A stretch of DNA of 64,000 nucleotides, taken from positions 1 to 64,000 of the forward strand of contig JAMLGT010000001.1 in the NCBI GenBank assembly GCA_023957755.1, in the 5' to 3' direction. This document shows, in pieces, positions 1-7,205 of the stretch; the first letter of the stretch is position 1; every line of letters starts with the position of its first letter. The position numbers and the translations under genes were made by a program. Origin of the DNA: Chitinophagaceae bacterium. Lineage in GTDB: Bacteria; Bacteroidota; Bacteroidia; Chitinophagales; Chitinophagaceae. The notes under the pieces were generated by a model. That model saw only the letters and a list, made by a program, of their open reading frames with translations. It was not told the DNA's origin and searched no databases.

Positions 1-76
1 ATAAATCTTCTTGTACACACTTATAAACCCATTTACTCAGCTACCACTTTTGAAAAAATAGTCTGAACTTGCAATA

Positions 77-727
77 GTGGAAGGAACTAAAGAAACTCAG
101 GTAAAATCGAAAAAACGCGTTGCAGACCATGGTGAAGTCTTCACCAATGAACGCGAGGTGAATGCCATGCTGGATCTGGTAAAGCAGGAGACGGAACGCA
201 TTGATTCCCGTTTCTTAGAACCCGCATGTGGCAATGGCAATTTTCTGGCAGAAGTGCTGAGAAGGAAATTGAATACCGTTGACAGCCGTTATACTAAAAG
301 TCAGACAGAGTGGGAGCAGTACGCCATTGTAGCCGTTTCCAGTATTTACGGGGTAGATATTTTAGAAGATAATGCAGAGGAATGCAGACAGCGGTTGTTT
401 ACAATTTTTGATGACCGATATACAGCCCACTTTAAAAGCAGGTGCAAACCGAAATGCAGGCGAAGTGTGCTCTTTCTCCTTGGCAAAAACATCATTAATG
501 GCGATGCCACCAATTATTGTATTCCCAATACGGACAAGCCCATCATCTTTTCGGAATGGACACCTATCGGAAAAAAAATACAGCGGAAAGACTGGGTATT
601 TGAATCCTTAGCCAAAGGTTCCTATCAACTCAGGCTTTTTGATGAAAATGACGAGCCTCAATTCTTTGACAAATCCATAAAACAATACACACCGGTAGAT
701 TACCTTAAATTAGGTGAAGATGAATAA
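77..727 (+). CDS. DNA methyltransferase-like subunit of a decayed restriction-modification locus
   Basis: This 216-residue protein resembles the small 'subunit M' proteins found in Bacteroidota restriction-modification clusters. An S-adenosylmethionine-binding motif I is visible as FLEPACGNGNF around residues 46-56, preceded by HGEVFT, as in N6-adenine methylases. No NPPY catalytic motif follows, so it is probably a partial or regulatory methylase unit rather than an active enzyme alone. A GTG is used as start because a stop lies 16 bases upstream and no ATG fits; the true start is therefore uncertain. It overlaps the next gene by 14 bases (or 8 if the second ATG is used), as in an operon. 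The frame is open, but every downstream partner is broken, so function is doubtful. Confidence 0.6.
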   Translation: MEGTKETQVKSKKRVADHGEVFTNEREVNAMLDLVKQETERIDSRFLEPACGNGNFLAEVLRRKLNTVDSRYTKSQTEWEQYAIVAVSSIYGVDILEDNAEECRQRLFTIFDDRYTAHFKSRCKPKCRRSVLFLLGKNIINGDATNYCIPNTDKPIIFSEWTPIGKKIQRKDWVFESLAKGSYQLRLFDENDEPQFFDKSIKQYTPVDYLKLGEDE

Positions 728-1204
728 ACCTGCTTCATATAATACTTTGGTAAAAGATATCGGTGAATTGCTGAAGCAGGCCGGGGCGAAGGCTGCCTAT
801 TCGGTCAATACGATATTGGTCAATACTTATTGGCATATCGGGAGGCACATTGTGGAATTTGAACAACAGGGAAGTAGTAAGGCTACTTATGGAACCGAAC
901 TCTTAGATAATCTGTCCAAGGACCTTACGCTGGCTTACGGCAAAGGTTTCAGCCGCTCCAATCTTATTTATATCCGGAAGTTTTATTTAGCCTTCCCAAA
1001 AAGTGAAACACTGTCTCACCAATTGAGCTGGAGCCATTATGTTGAAATACTAAAAACAGAAAACGACCTTGAAATCAGCTTCTACACCCGCCAATGCGAA
1101 AAGGAACACTGGAGTGTGCGTGAAATGAAACACCCGATGAAAAAGAATTGGCTCACGAATTAGAAAAACTGCTCCATGACTCAGACCATACAATACAACC
1201 CTGA
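714..1204 (+). pseudogene. DUF1016 (YhcG-type PDDEXK nuclease) gene with internal deletion
   Basis: The first 135-140 codons encode a good DUF1016 N-terminal domain (YWHIGRHIVEFEQQG, LSKDLTLAYGKGFSRSNL, SWSHYVEIL, and FYTRQCEKEHWSVREM). Just after WSVREMK the frame goes wrong and stops at 1161-1163. In the +2 frame from about 1136 the sequence DEKELAHELEKLL resembles the family's C-terminal end and stops at 1202-1204. I infer a deletion of the central nuclease part with a frameshift at about 1130-1136; full-length relatives are around 350 residues. The original stop overlaps the ATG of the next reading frame at 1176, consistent with an ancestral operon. Confidence 0.65.
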
Positions 1205-1304
1205 TGTGCTTTCCTGCTTAGCCAACCTGAGCAATGATGAGGTATTTACCCCACCCGTATTCCGGTGTTTATGTATCTCACGGATTACCGTGAACGAAGC
1301 CTGA
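1176..1304 (+). pseudogene. N-terminal fragment of an Eco57I-type restriction/methylase protein
   Basis: From the ATG at 1176 the first 27 codons read MTQTIQYNPDVLSCLANLSN followed by DEVFTPP, the typical beginning of a large Eco57I-class methyltransferase/restriction protein. After FTPP the sequence jumps into an unrelated frame and terminates at 1302-1304. The rest of the gene (catalytic NPPY region included) is missing. The break lies at about 1250-1256, where the neighbouring helicase fragment begins, so one deletion probably removed the bulk of both genes. Recognition is from memory of the family N-terminus. Confidence 0.55.
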
Positions 1305-1573
1305 AAGATGTAATCACAAAATTGGAACCCGGTTTATTCAAAAAAGTAACAGGTCTGACTGTACGTGATTTTGAATTGTTGGTCAGCCTTGGTGTTTTCA
1401 ACTCTGCGCTGATGAATGATGCAGTCTATAAATTCAAGCGGTATGAAGATTCCAGTTTGGTTTATGTTGGCGTGAATAAACATGAAGGCGAAGATGTGGG
1501 TCTGTATGACATGGTATTGAGCAGAAAAGACTACGAAGAAAGTTTTGTCAATGAACCGGAAGGCTATGAATAG
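1256..1573 (+). pseudogene. C-terminal fragment of a restriction-associated DEAD/DEAH helicase
   Basis: From 1256 the frame reads RIPVFMYLTDYRERSLKDVI, then LFKKVTGLTVRDFELLVSLG and ALMNDAVYKFKRYEDSSL, ending at 1571-1573. I recognise this as the C-terminal end of the large helicase or restriction subunit that accompanies DUF1016 and Eco57I-type methylases in Bacteroidota. It is out of frame with the methylase fragment to its left, so no fusion protein is made. The GTG at 1265 is not a convincing start. Family assignment is moderately certain; that it is a fragment is more certain. Confidence 0.5.
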
Positions 1574-1640
1574 AGCCAATCCCGGATACGATAATTATTC
1601 TTCAATTACACAGTTATCCCTCTAGCCGTTCAAGTGTTGA

Positions 1641-1877
1641 CAAAATAATTTCCAGCCCTCCTCAGCTGAGGTAGTCACGCAGGCAACAGACACATACTTC
1701 CAGCTCACCTTTTTTAGTTTCGAGCGTATGGGCAATGTGGCTAAAGCCGTAACCCGTTACCCCTTTATTCCGCTGGCTGAAGCCACCGTTAATAACAGTT
1801 CCTTAAAGAACTCTATCCACAAAATTATTTCAGGCAAGGCGGGCAGACGAAGTAGGTTCAGACAACACTCAATTTGA
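1641..1877 (+). pseudogene. Unrecognised coding remnant
   Basis: An open frame of 78 codons without a plausible initiation codon at its left end contains protein-like text such as TDTYFQLTFFSFERMGNVAK and SLKNSIHKIISGK. I do not recognise the family. It lies directly behind the decayed restriction locus and probably belongs to the same debris. Part of it overlaps a GGCTAAAGCC repeat motif at 1739-1748, so a chance open frame in repeat DNA is an alternative. Confidence 0.25.
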
Positions 1878-1926
1878 GAACTCTGATTCTGAGTGGGAAA
1901 AAGTAAAGTGCCAAATTCCCTTTACC

Positions 1927-1942
1927 GTTGGCTTTAGCCAAC
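1927..1942. repeat. Palindromic GGCTTTAGCC repeat motif
   Basis: A 7-bp inverted repeat (GTTGGCT / AGCCAAC) is separated by two bases. Related GGCTTTAGCC or GGCTAAAGCC cores occur at 1739-1748 and 1964-1973, and again inside the palindromic element at 37984-38117. This looks like a degenerate cluster of a dispersed intergenic repeat of REP type. Apart from this and the coding remnant nearby I see no gene between 1574 and 2040. Confidence 0.4.
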
Positions 1943-2040
1943 CGAAACGAAGGCACACTCCTAAGGCTTTAGCCGCATTTCTATCGCTTTAAACAACATA
2001 AGAAAATTGTCCCCCCCCCTCTCTCACCAGCGTATTCTCA

Positions 2041-2202
2041 ATGAAGAAAAAAATATCAATAAGCCTCGTTGCAGTAGCAGTGATTGCCATCCGGAATACC
2101 GTTCTATTATTAATGGGAAAGCCACGCCAGGTTTATATCTCCTTCTATATTTTCAGCCTGATAGGATTGGGCTTTGCAGCGGTCGGTTATATAGTAGTCT
2201 AA
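2041..2202 (+). CDS. Small hydrophobic membrane protein, 53 residues
   Basis: An ATG at 2041 opens a 53-residue frame with two hydrophobic stretches (residues 5-25 and 32-53) joined by a short basic GKPRQ turn, the pattern of a two-helix membrane protein starting MKKKISISLV. I do not recognise a family. No promoter is obvious. It stands alone between repeat DNA and the DinB genes, and could be a real small protein or the surviving end of a longer gene. From 2203 to 2482 I see nothing else. Confidence 0.35.
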   Translation: MKKKISISLVAVAVIAIRNTVLLLMGKPRQVYISFYIFSLIGLGFAAVGYIVV

Positions 2203-2482
2203 CTCGCATCCCGGAAGAACGTCAACCTGCCCAAATAAGATCATTAGCCTGAAATCTTTTCTATACTAATTACACGCTCCCTTTCAATTCCTTCTTTACC
2301 GGTTACATTCATTACTGACGACTGCAAACACCCGGGCTTTGTGAAGTGGCTTTCGCTAAATTATCTCAAAAAATCGTAGCTACACGATAGAGCAGCTTCC
2401 TCCCTGTCGGCCTACCCTCACAACTCCGCTTCATAAATATTTTCTGGAAAGAAAATTGCATCTACTCTCTAAAACCTATTTT

Positions 2483-2956
2483 ATGAAACAAGAAGGCTTC
2501 TTAATCGACGAGTTGATTCAACTCCTGAGAAAGGGCAATGCACACATCTCCACCGATGATGCACTTGCAGGTATTCCCTTCAGTAAAATAAATACAGCCG
2601 TAAATAACGTCCCTTATACTATTTGGGATCTGGCAACACATCTGAGAATTGCACAATGGGATATTGTGGAGTTTTGTAAAAGTCCACATCACAAATCACC
2701 TGAATGGCCTTCAGGTTACTGGCCTGATAAAAAAGCAACCTCTGAAAAACAATGGAAACAGTGTATTCAAAAAATTCATTCAGATAGGGAAGAAATGATT
2801 TCATTGCTACAGGAGGCGGATAAGAATCTCTTTACTCCATTCCCATACGGAACAGGCCAGTCCCTGTTTCGGGAAGCGCTCGTGCTGGCCGATCATAACA
2901 GCTACCATACAGGGGAAATAATTGCACTCAGAAGAATATTAGGTATCTGGAAATAA
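2483..2956 (+). CDS. DinB-like metal-binding four-helix protein
   Basis: The 157-residue protein has the layout of the DinB/YfiT-like superfamily: an N-terminal helix, IWDLATHLRIAQWDI with the first candidate metal-binding histidine, and near the C-terminus ADHNSYHTGEIIALRR with two more. Members are putative metal-dependent thiol transferases or hydrolases of mostly unknown substrate. I chose the ATG at 2483 because the upstream TTG adds residues that match nothing in the family. A second copy follows 92 bases downstream, so the pair looks like a tandem duplication. Confidence 0.75.
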   Translation: MKQEGFLIDELIQLLRKGNAHISTDDALAGIPFSKINTAVNNVPYTIWDLATHLRIAQWDIVEFCKSPHHKSPEWPSGYWPDKKATSEKQWKQCIQKIHSDREEMISLLQEADKNLFTPFPYGTGQSLFREALVLADHNSYHTGEIIALRRILGIWK

Positions 2957-3048
2957 TATAAATTCTAATTGTCAACCTGAGTTTCGCATAATATTTGTTG
3001 CTTGCCCACAGCAGATTCGGTATCTATCACAAAATAAAAAAATCTACA

Positions 3049-3534
3049 ATGGACAACGCAAATACATTTGCAACCCAATTAGCCTCATCACTAAACGGTG
3101 CAAATCCGGTCTTATCCTTCGAAAGGGTATTTGAAGGTATTCCCTTTGAAAAAGTCAGTATCCGCCCGGCAGGCCTCCCATACAGTATCTGGGAACTGGC
3201 ATCTCACCTGAGGATTGCCCAGAATACTTACCTGAATACTGCCAGAGAGGCTACATTTAAAGCACCGATATGGCCCGACCAGTTCTGGCCGCAAAGAAAC
3301 AGTCCTACCGAAGAAGAATGGAACCAATGTGTGAAAATGATTCACGAAGACAGCGCTTCACTTGCTAACTTAATTTTACAAAAAGGAACCTTGATTGCTC
3401 AGCCCCTGGCCCACACAAACGGTCTGTCAATTATAGACATAGCGCTTAAAGCAGCACGCCATAATAGCTATCACGCAGGTGAAATCATAGTCCTGAGAAG
3501 ATTACTTGGAATCTGGCAGGAGGCCTCGCGCTAA
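3049..3534 (+). CDS. DinB-like protein, tandem paralogue
   Basis: The 161-residue protein is a clear relative of the preceding gene: shared blocks include AGIPF/EGIPF, PYSIWELASHLRIAQ, the WP-x-x-(F/Y)WP segment, and RHNSYHAGEIIVLRRLLGIW. The three histidines that would bind the metal ion in the DinB fold are conserved in both copies. The start at 3049 gives an N-terminus aligned with the first copy; the longer frame from 2995 begins with TTG. Substrate and role are unknown. Between this gene and 3808 I see no convincing feature. Confidence 0.75.
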   Translation: MDNANTFATQLASSLNGANPVLSFERVFEGIPFEKVSIRPAGLPYSIWELASHLRIAQNTYLNTAREATFKAPIWPDQFWPQRNSPTEEEWNQCVKMIHEDSASLANLILQKGTLIAQPLAHTNGLSIIDIALKAARHNSYHAGEIIVLRRLLGIWQEASR

Positions 3535-3807
3535 TAAAAAACATTTCAAACAATTAGGGATACGGGATAACGGCTAATTAATAATTTGAAGTGCCGGTAA
3601 GTGAAAAGTCTTCTTTAACCCCGAGGATTAAAACATTAATAGCTAGCGGATTCGCCAGGGGCTATTCAAATTCAAGCCCTTCGTGCTTCTGCAGCACCTC
3701 AAGCTATTAACCAGCCACGATAACCCACAAACCTGATTTTTTATCTATCTTTAATATGTGTGCTCCGGTTATTGTTCGTTTTGCCCATTCAATAATATCA
3801 TGCCGGT

Positions 3808-4797
3808 ATGTGGAAGAAATTTATTCAGGACTATCTCACTTTCACTAAAAAGGACAGGATTGGTGTATTGACCTTGCTCACAATTATTTTCATCATCTTA
3901 ATAATCCCCCGGATTTTCCCTTCCCTGGTGAAGCAAAGACCATTACACACAAACGACGAGATCGTGAAATTTGCACAATCCCTCGACAAAGCAACATCTG
4001 CTCCCAAAGACACAAACAACAACTCCGTTTTCAAAGCGAGAGATGTGCATCCGGAAACAGAATATCGCCTGTTTTACTTTGACCCCAATACAGCAACCAT
4101 CGAACAATGGATCGCGTTGGGAGTAAGAGAAAAGACTGCACAGACGATCAGGAAATACCTCTCGAAGGGAGGCAGATTCAAAAAGCCCGAAGACCTTAAG
4201 AAAATATATACACTTCCGGCAGACGTAGCAGACAGGCTGATGCCTTATATCCGTATTCCGTCTGAAGAAAAAGAAATCCACAACACTCCGCCGATCGCTG
4301 CTGCTGCTCCGAAAATAAATAATGTACCACCACACAATGACAATCCACCCCCAAACAGGCCTGCTGTCTCGGGCAGCAGTTACGCACGCAAAGAGTATCG
4401 CAATGTAGATATCAATCTGGCAGATACCACCGCTTTCCAGACCTTCCCCGGTATTGCAAGCAAGATGTCAGCACGTATCATAAACTATCGTGAAAAATTA
4501 GGCGGATTCGTAAGCATTAATCAGGTGGCGGAGGTATGGCCTTTGCCTGATTCCGTATTTCAAAAAATAAGACCTTACCTCCAACTCTCTCCTTATACAG
4601 TCAGGAAGATGAATCTGAATACTATTACTATCGATGAGCTCAGGGCCCATCCTTATCTCGGTTACACTATTGCTAATACCATTATCCAATATCGAAACCA
4701 ACACGGGAATTTCAAAAGTATCCAGGATCTCAGAAAATTACATTCCATTGATGAAAACCTTTATAAGAAAATATTCCCCTACCTCTCGGTAGAATAA
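3808..4797 (+). CDS. Membrane-anchored helix-hairpin-helix protein (ComEA-like repeats)
   Basis: The 329-residue protein starts with a short basic segment and a membrane helix at about residues 20-36 (LLTIIFIILIIPRIFPSL). The remainder is soluble and carries three copies of a helix-hairpin-helix unit: FDPNTATIEQWIALGV..., VDINLADTTAFQTFPGI... and MNLNTITIDELRAHPYLGY..., each followed by F-x-(K/S)-x-x-(D/Q)-L and ending in a PYL or PYI. A proline/asparagine-rich linker separates the first and second. Such repeats bind DNA in ComEA and related competence proteins, so a role in DNA uptake or in envelope DNA binding is possible, but Bacteroidota paralogues are poorly studied. Confidence 0.75.
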   Translation: MWKKFIQDYLTFTKKDRIGVLTLLTIIFIILIIPRIFPSLVKQRPLHTNDEIVKFAQSLDKATSAPKDTNNNSVFKARDVHPETEYRLFYFDPNTATIEQWIALGVREKTAQTIRKYLSKGGRFKKPEDLKKIYTLPADVADRLMPYIRIPSEEKEIHNTPPIAAAAPKINNVPPHNDNPPPNRPAVSGSSYARKEYRNVDINLADTTAFQTFPGIASKMSARIINYREKLGGFVSINQVAEVWPLPDSVFQKIRPYLQLSPYTVRKMNLNTITIDELRAHPYLGYTIANTIIQYRNQHGNFKSIQDLRKLHSIDENLYKKIFPYLSVE

Positions 4798-4872
4798 TTC
4801 TCCCCAGTGCGCCTCTCTCTTTTGAATTGCGTAGCGAATCAAGTAAATTGCACCCCTTAATGATTCAGTGAT

Positions 4873-6015
4873 ATGGACTTTTCGGTAAATGAAATTACAA
4901 AGCAGGTAGCAGCTACGGCAAAAGAGTTTGCAGAGAAAAAAATTCGCCCTCACATTATGGAGTGGGACGAACGGCAGGAGTTTCCTGTACAGGTTTTTAA
5001 AGAAATGGGGAAACTCGGCCTCATGGGCGTATTGGTTCCTGAAAAATATGGTGGCTCGGGACTCAGCTATTTTGAGTACAGTGCAATCATCCAGGAAATC
5101 GCTCAGGTAGATGGTTCCATCGGATTGTCGCTTGCCGCACACAACTCTTTGTGCACAGGCCATATCCTCAGCTTTGGCAACGAAGTTCAAAAAGAAACCT
5201 ATCTACCCAAACTGGCATCTGCTGAATACATAGGCGCATGGGGACTTACAGAACCGGGTACCGGAAGTGATGCAGGGAACATGCAATGTGTGGCTGTTCG
5301 GGATGGTGACGACTGGGTAATAAATGGAACAAAGACATGGATTACACATGGCAAAACGGGTGATGTGGCCGTGGTAATGTGCAGAACAGGAGCTCCTCAC
5401 ACACGTAACAATTCCACAGCCTTCATTGTGCCCAGGGGAACGGCCGGATTTAAAAGCGGCAAGAAAGAAAATAAACTTGGAATGCGGGCCAGCGAAACAG
5501 CCGAAATGATTTTTGAAGATTGCCGGGTGCCCGACTCTGCCAGACTGGGAGAAGTGGGAGAAGGGTTTATACAGGCAATGAAAGTGTTGGACGGAGGGCG
5601 GATATCTATCGCCGCACTTTCCCTTGGAATTGCAAAGGGAGCGTTCACTGCATCTGTGAACTACGCTAAGGAAAGGCATCAATTCGGAAAACCAATTGCC
5701 GAATTTCAAGGTATCAGCTTCAAGCTTGCCGACATGGCTACTGAAATCAAGGCCGCTGAATTATTGATAGACCATGCCTGTGATATCAAGTCAAGAAACG
5801 AAAATGTCACGCAGGCCTCAGCCATTGCAAAATACTTTGCAAGTGAGGTGGCAGTAAAAGTAGCTACCGATGCCGTGCAGATTTTTGGCGGTTATGGCTA
5901 CACCAAAGATTTTCCGGTTGAAAAATTTTATCGCGACAGCAAGCTATGTACTATCGGTGAAGGAACCAGTGAAATCCAAAAGCTGGTAATAGCAAGAGAA
6001 GTCTTTAAACAGTAG
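4873..6015 (+). CDS. Acyl-CoA dehydrogenase
   Basis: This 380-residue protein has the full length and fold order of the short/medium-chain acyl-CoA dehydrogenases, FAD enzymes that make the trans-2-enoyl-CoA in beta-oxidation and amino acid degradation. Seen are the substrate/FAD segment WGLTEPGTGSDAGN, the region KTWITHG, the QIFGGYGYTKDFPVEKFYRD block, and the C-terminal IGEGTSEIQ with the position of the catalytic glutamate. It is 75 bases downstream of the helix-hairpin-helix gene on the same strand and is followed by a strong hairpin terminator. Chain-length or branched-chain specificity cannot be read from sequence alone. Confidence 0.9.
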   Translation: MDFSVNEITKQVAATAKEFAEKKIRPHIMEWDERQEFPVQVFKEMGKLGLMGVLVPEKYGGSGLSYFEYSAIIQEIAQVDGSIGLSLAAHNSLCTGHILSFGNEVQKETYLPKLASAEYIGAWGLTEPGTGSDAGNMQCVAVRDGDDWVINGTKTWITHGKTGDVAVVMCRTGAPHTRNNSTAFIVPRGTAGFKSGKKENKLGMRASETAEMIFEDCRVPDSARLGEVGEGFIQAMKVLDGGRISIAALSLGIAKGAFTASVNYAKERHQFGKPIAEFQGISFKLADMATEIKAAELLIDHACDIKSRNENVTQASAIAKYFASEVAVKVATDAVQIFGGYGYTKDFPVEKFYRDSKLCTIGEGTSEIQKLVIAREVFKQ

Positions 6016-6060
6016 CGCGAAGCGTGGTTTTAATATTTGACCACGACTACTTTTCCTATA

Positions 6061-6100
6061 AAGAAATAAGGCACGATTCGGAAATCGTGCCTTATTTCTT
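6061..6100. terminator. Bidirectional terminator between acyl-CoA dehydrogenase and gldN
   Basis: A perfect 18-bp inverted repeat (6061-6078 and 6083-6100) with a 4-base loop sits between two convergent genes. The stem core is GGCACGATT/AATCGTGCC, flanked by A-rich and T-rich arms that give a U-tract in either direction. Confidence 0.85.
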
Positions 6101-6138
6101 CGCAGCTACACCTGGTAGCCAGTCTCTTCGCTAACAGA

Positions 6139-7149
6139 TTAGTATTGCCAAAGATTTTGTTCGTAGTTAAATATTTTATCCTTGATATTTTCACTTTCAA
6201 GTAATTGAAGGATGTTCTTTCCATTGAATCCCTGCATCTGACTGATATACTGGTTGAATGGATTATCAATTGTGCTCTTCACTATTCTGCCATGAAACAT
6301 ACGGCTTTCAAACAATTCCTCCCAACTCATCCTTGCACCATAGTTCTTTCCATTATACACTTCATATCTGGCAAAAGTAGCCCGGATGTCAGGATAATAA
6401 ACCCAGAACATCTCTGACTCACCAAGATCAATCCCTGTAGAAGTGATCATCCTTTTTAGAGGAGCTATACCCAATATTCTCCAGAAAAGCCTGCTGCTTT
6501 CCTTATCAAAGATTACTTCTTCCTTAATCCTAAACTTATAGAAAGAATCGAGGTTAACTTCCGGCATAGTCGTTTTATACTCTACAATATTATTATCCTC
6601 GTCATAGATAGGCACAGTAACCGGTTCGCCCAAAATCTGCTTAGCTACCTCGGCTCTGGTCATTGGTGTGGTAAAGCGATCATCTACTGCACTGAAAGCA
6701 GTCACACCACCATTGTCCGGCCCATCCTGCACCGCCTTTAGCAGGATAGCAATGAAGCGTTGGTTACCTGCATCCTCATCAGCCTGATATCTGAATGGCA
6801 GATTAATCTTTTCACGGGTATCTATGTCCCTCCACACCTTCTGGCGATATACCGCATCATCCTCCCGGATATTTTCATACGCCAGAGGCACTCTGTCTCT
6901 AACCAGGTTGCGCTCTATCGCATTATCATTTCTCAATGACTTCTTTATAACAGGGATGGGCACACTATCAGGCATTGCGGGCACTACTACGGTGTCGACC
7001 GGTGGGGGTGCTACGGGCTCAGCCTGCGTAGCTCTTGCCACAGGAGTCTGTTTTTTAGTAGTAGTCTTCTTTGCCTGTGCTCCTGCTGTCAGTGCAAAGC
7101 CACCCAAAACGAAAGACAGTACGGCACATTTTACAAAACATTTTTTCAT
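6139..7149 (-). CDS. gldN: Type IX secretion protein GldN (PorN)
   Basis: The product is the periplasmic GldN/PorN component that forms the ring with the lipoprotein GldK under the outer membrane in the type IX secretion and gliding apparatus. It is the last gene of gldK-gldL-gldM-gldN, 56 bases after gldM. An N-terminal signal peptide is visible (MKKCFVKCAVLSFVLGGFA then LTAGAQA), followed by a proline-rich linker and a conserved domain with RDIDTREKINLPFRY and the acidic EEVIFDKESSRLFWRILG segment. I place the start at the ATG heading this signal peptide (7149); an in-frame ATG at 7194 would add a polar 15-residue extension. The size, about 336 residues, fits GldN. Confidence 0.92.
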   Translation of the reverse strand: MKKCFVKCAVLSFVLGGFALTAGAQAKKTTTKKQTPVARATQAEPVAPPPVDTVVVPAMPDSVPIPVIKKSLRNDNAIERNLVRDRVPLAYENIREDDAVYRQKVWRDIDTREKINLPFRYQADEDAGNQRFIAILLKAVQDGPDNGGVTAFSAVDDRFTTPMTRAEVAKQILGEPVTVPIYDEDNNIVEYKTTMPEVNLDSFYKFRIKEEVIFDKESSRLFWRILGIAPLKRMITSTGIDLGESEMFWVYYPDIRATFARYEVYNGKNYGARMSWEELFESRMFHGRIVKSTIDNPFNQYISQMQGFNGKNILQLLESENIKDKIFNYEQNLWQY

Positions 7150-7205
7150 GTGTGTTGGTTTTATTCTTTTCTGATCTGCTTCTTTTTTACACATTTTTGA
7201 TGAGG

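Noticed and set aside
1265-1573. A complete 102-residue gene starting at GTG 1265
   Set aside because: The reading frame continues upstream in homologous sequence (RIPVFMYL) to the deletion junction, so it is a C-terminal fragment rather than a small gene.
2007-2252. An 81-residue plus-strand frame
   Set aside because: Composition is not protein-like; the overlapping ATG frame at 2041 with two hydrophobic helices is the better candidate.
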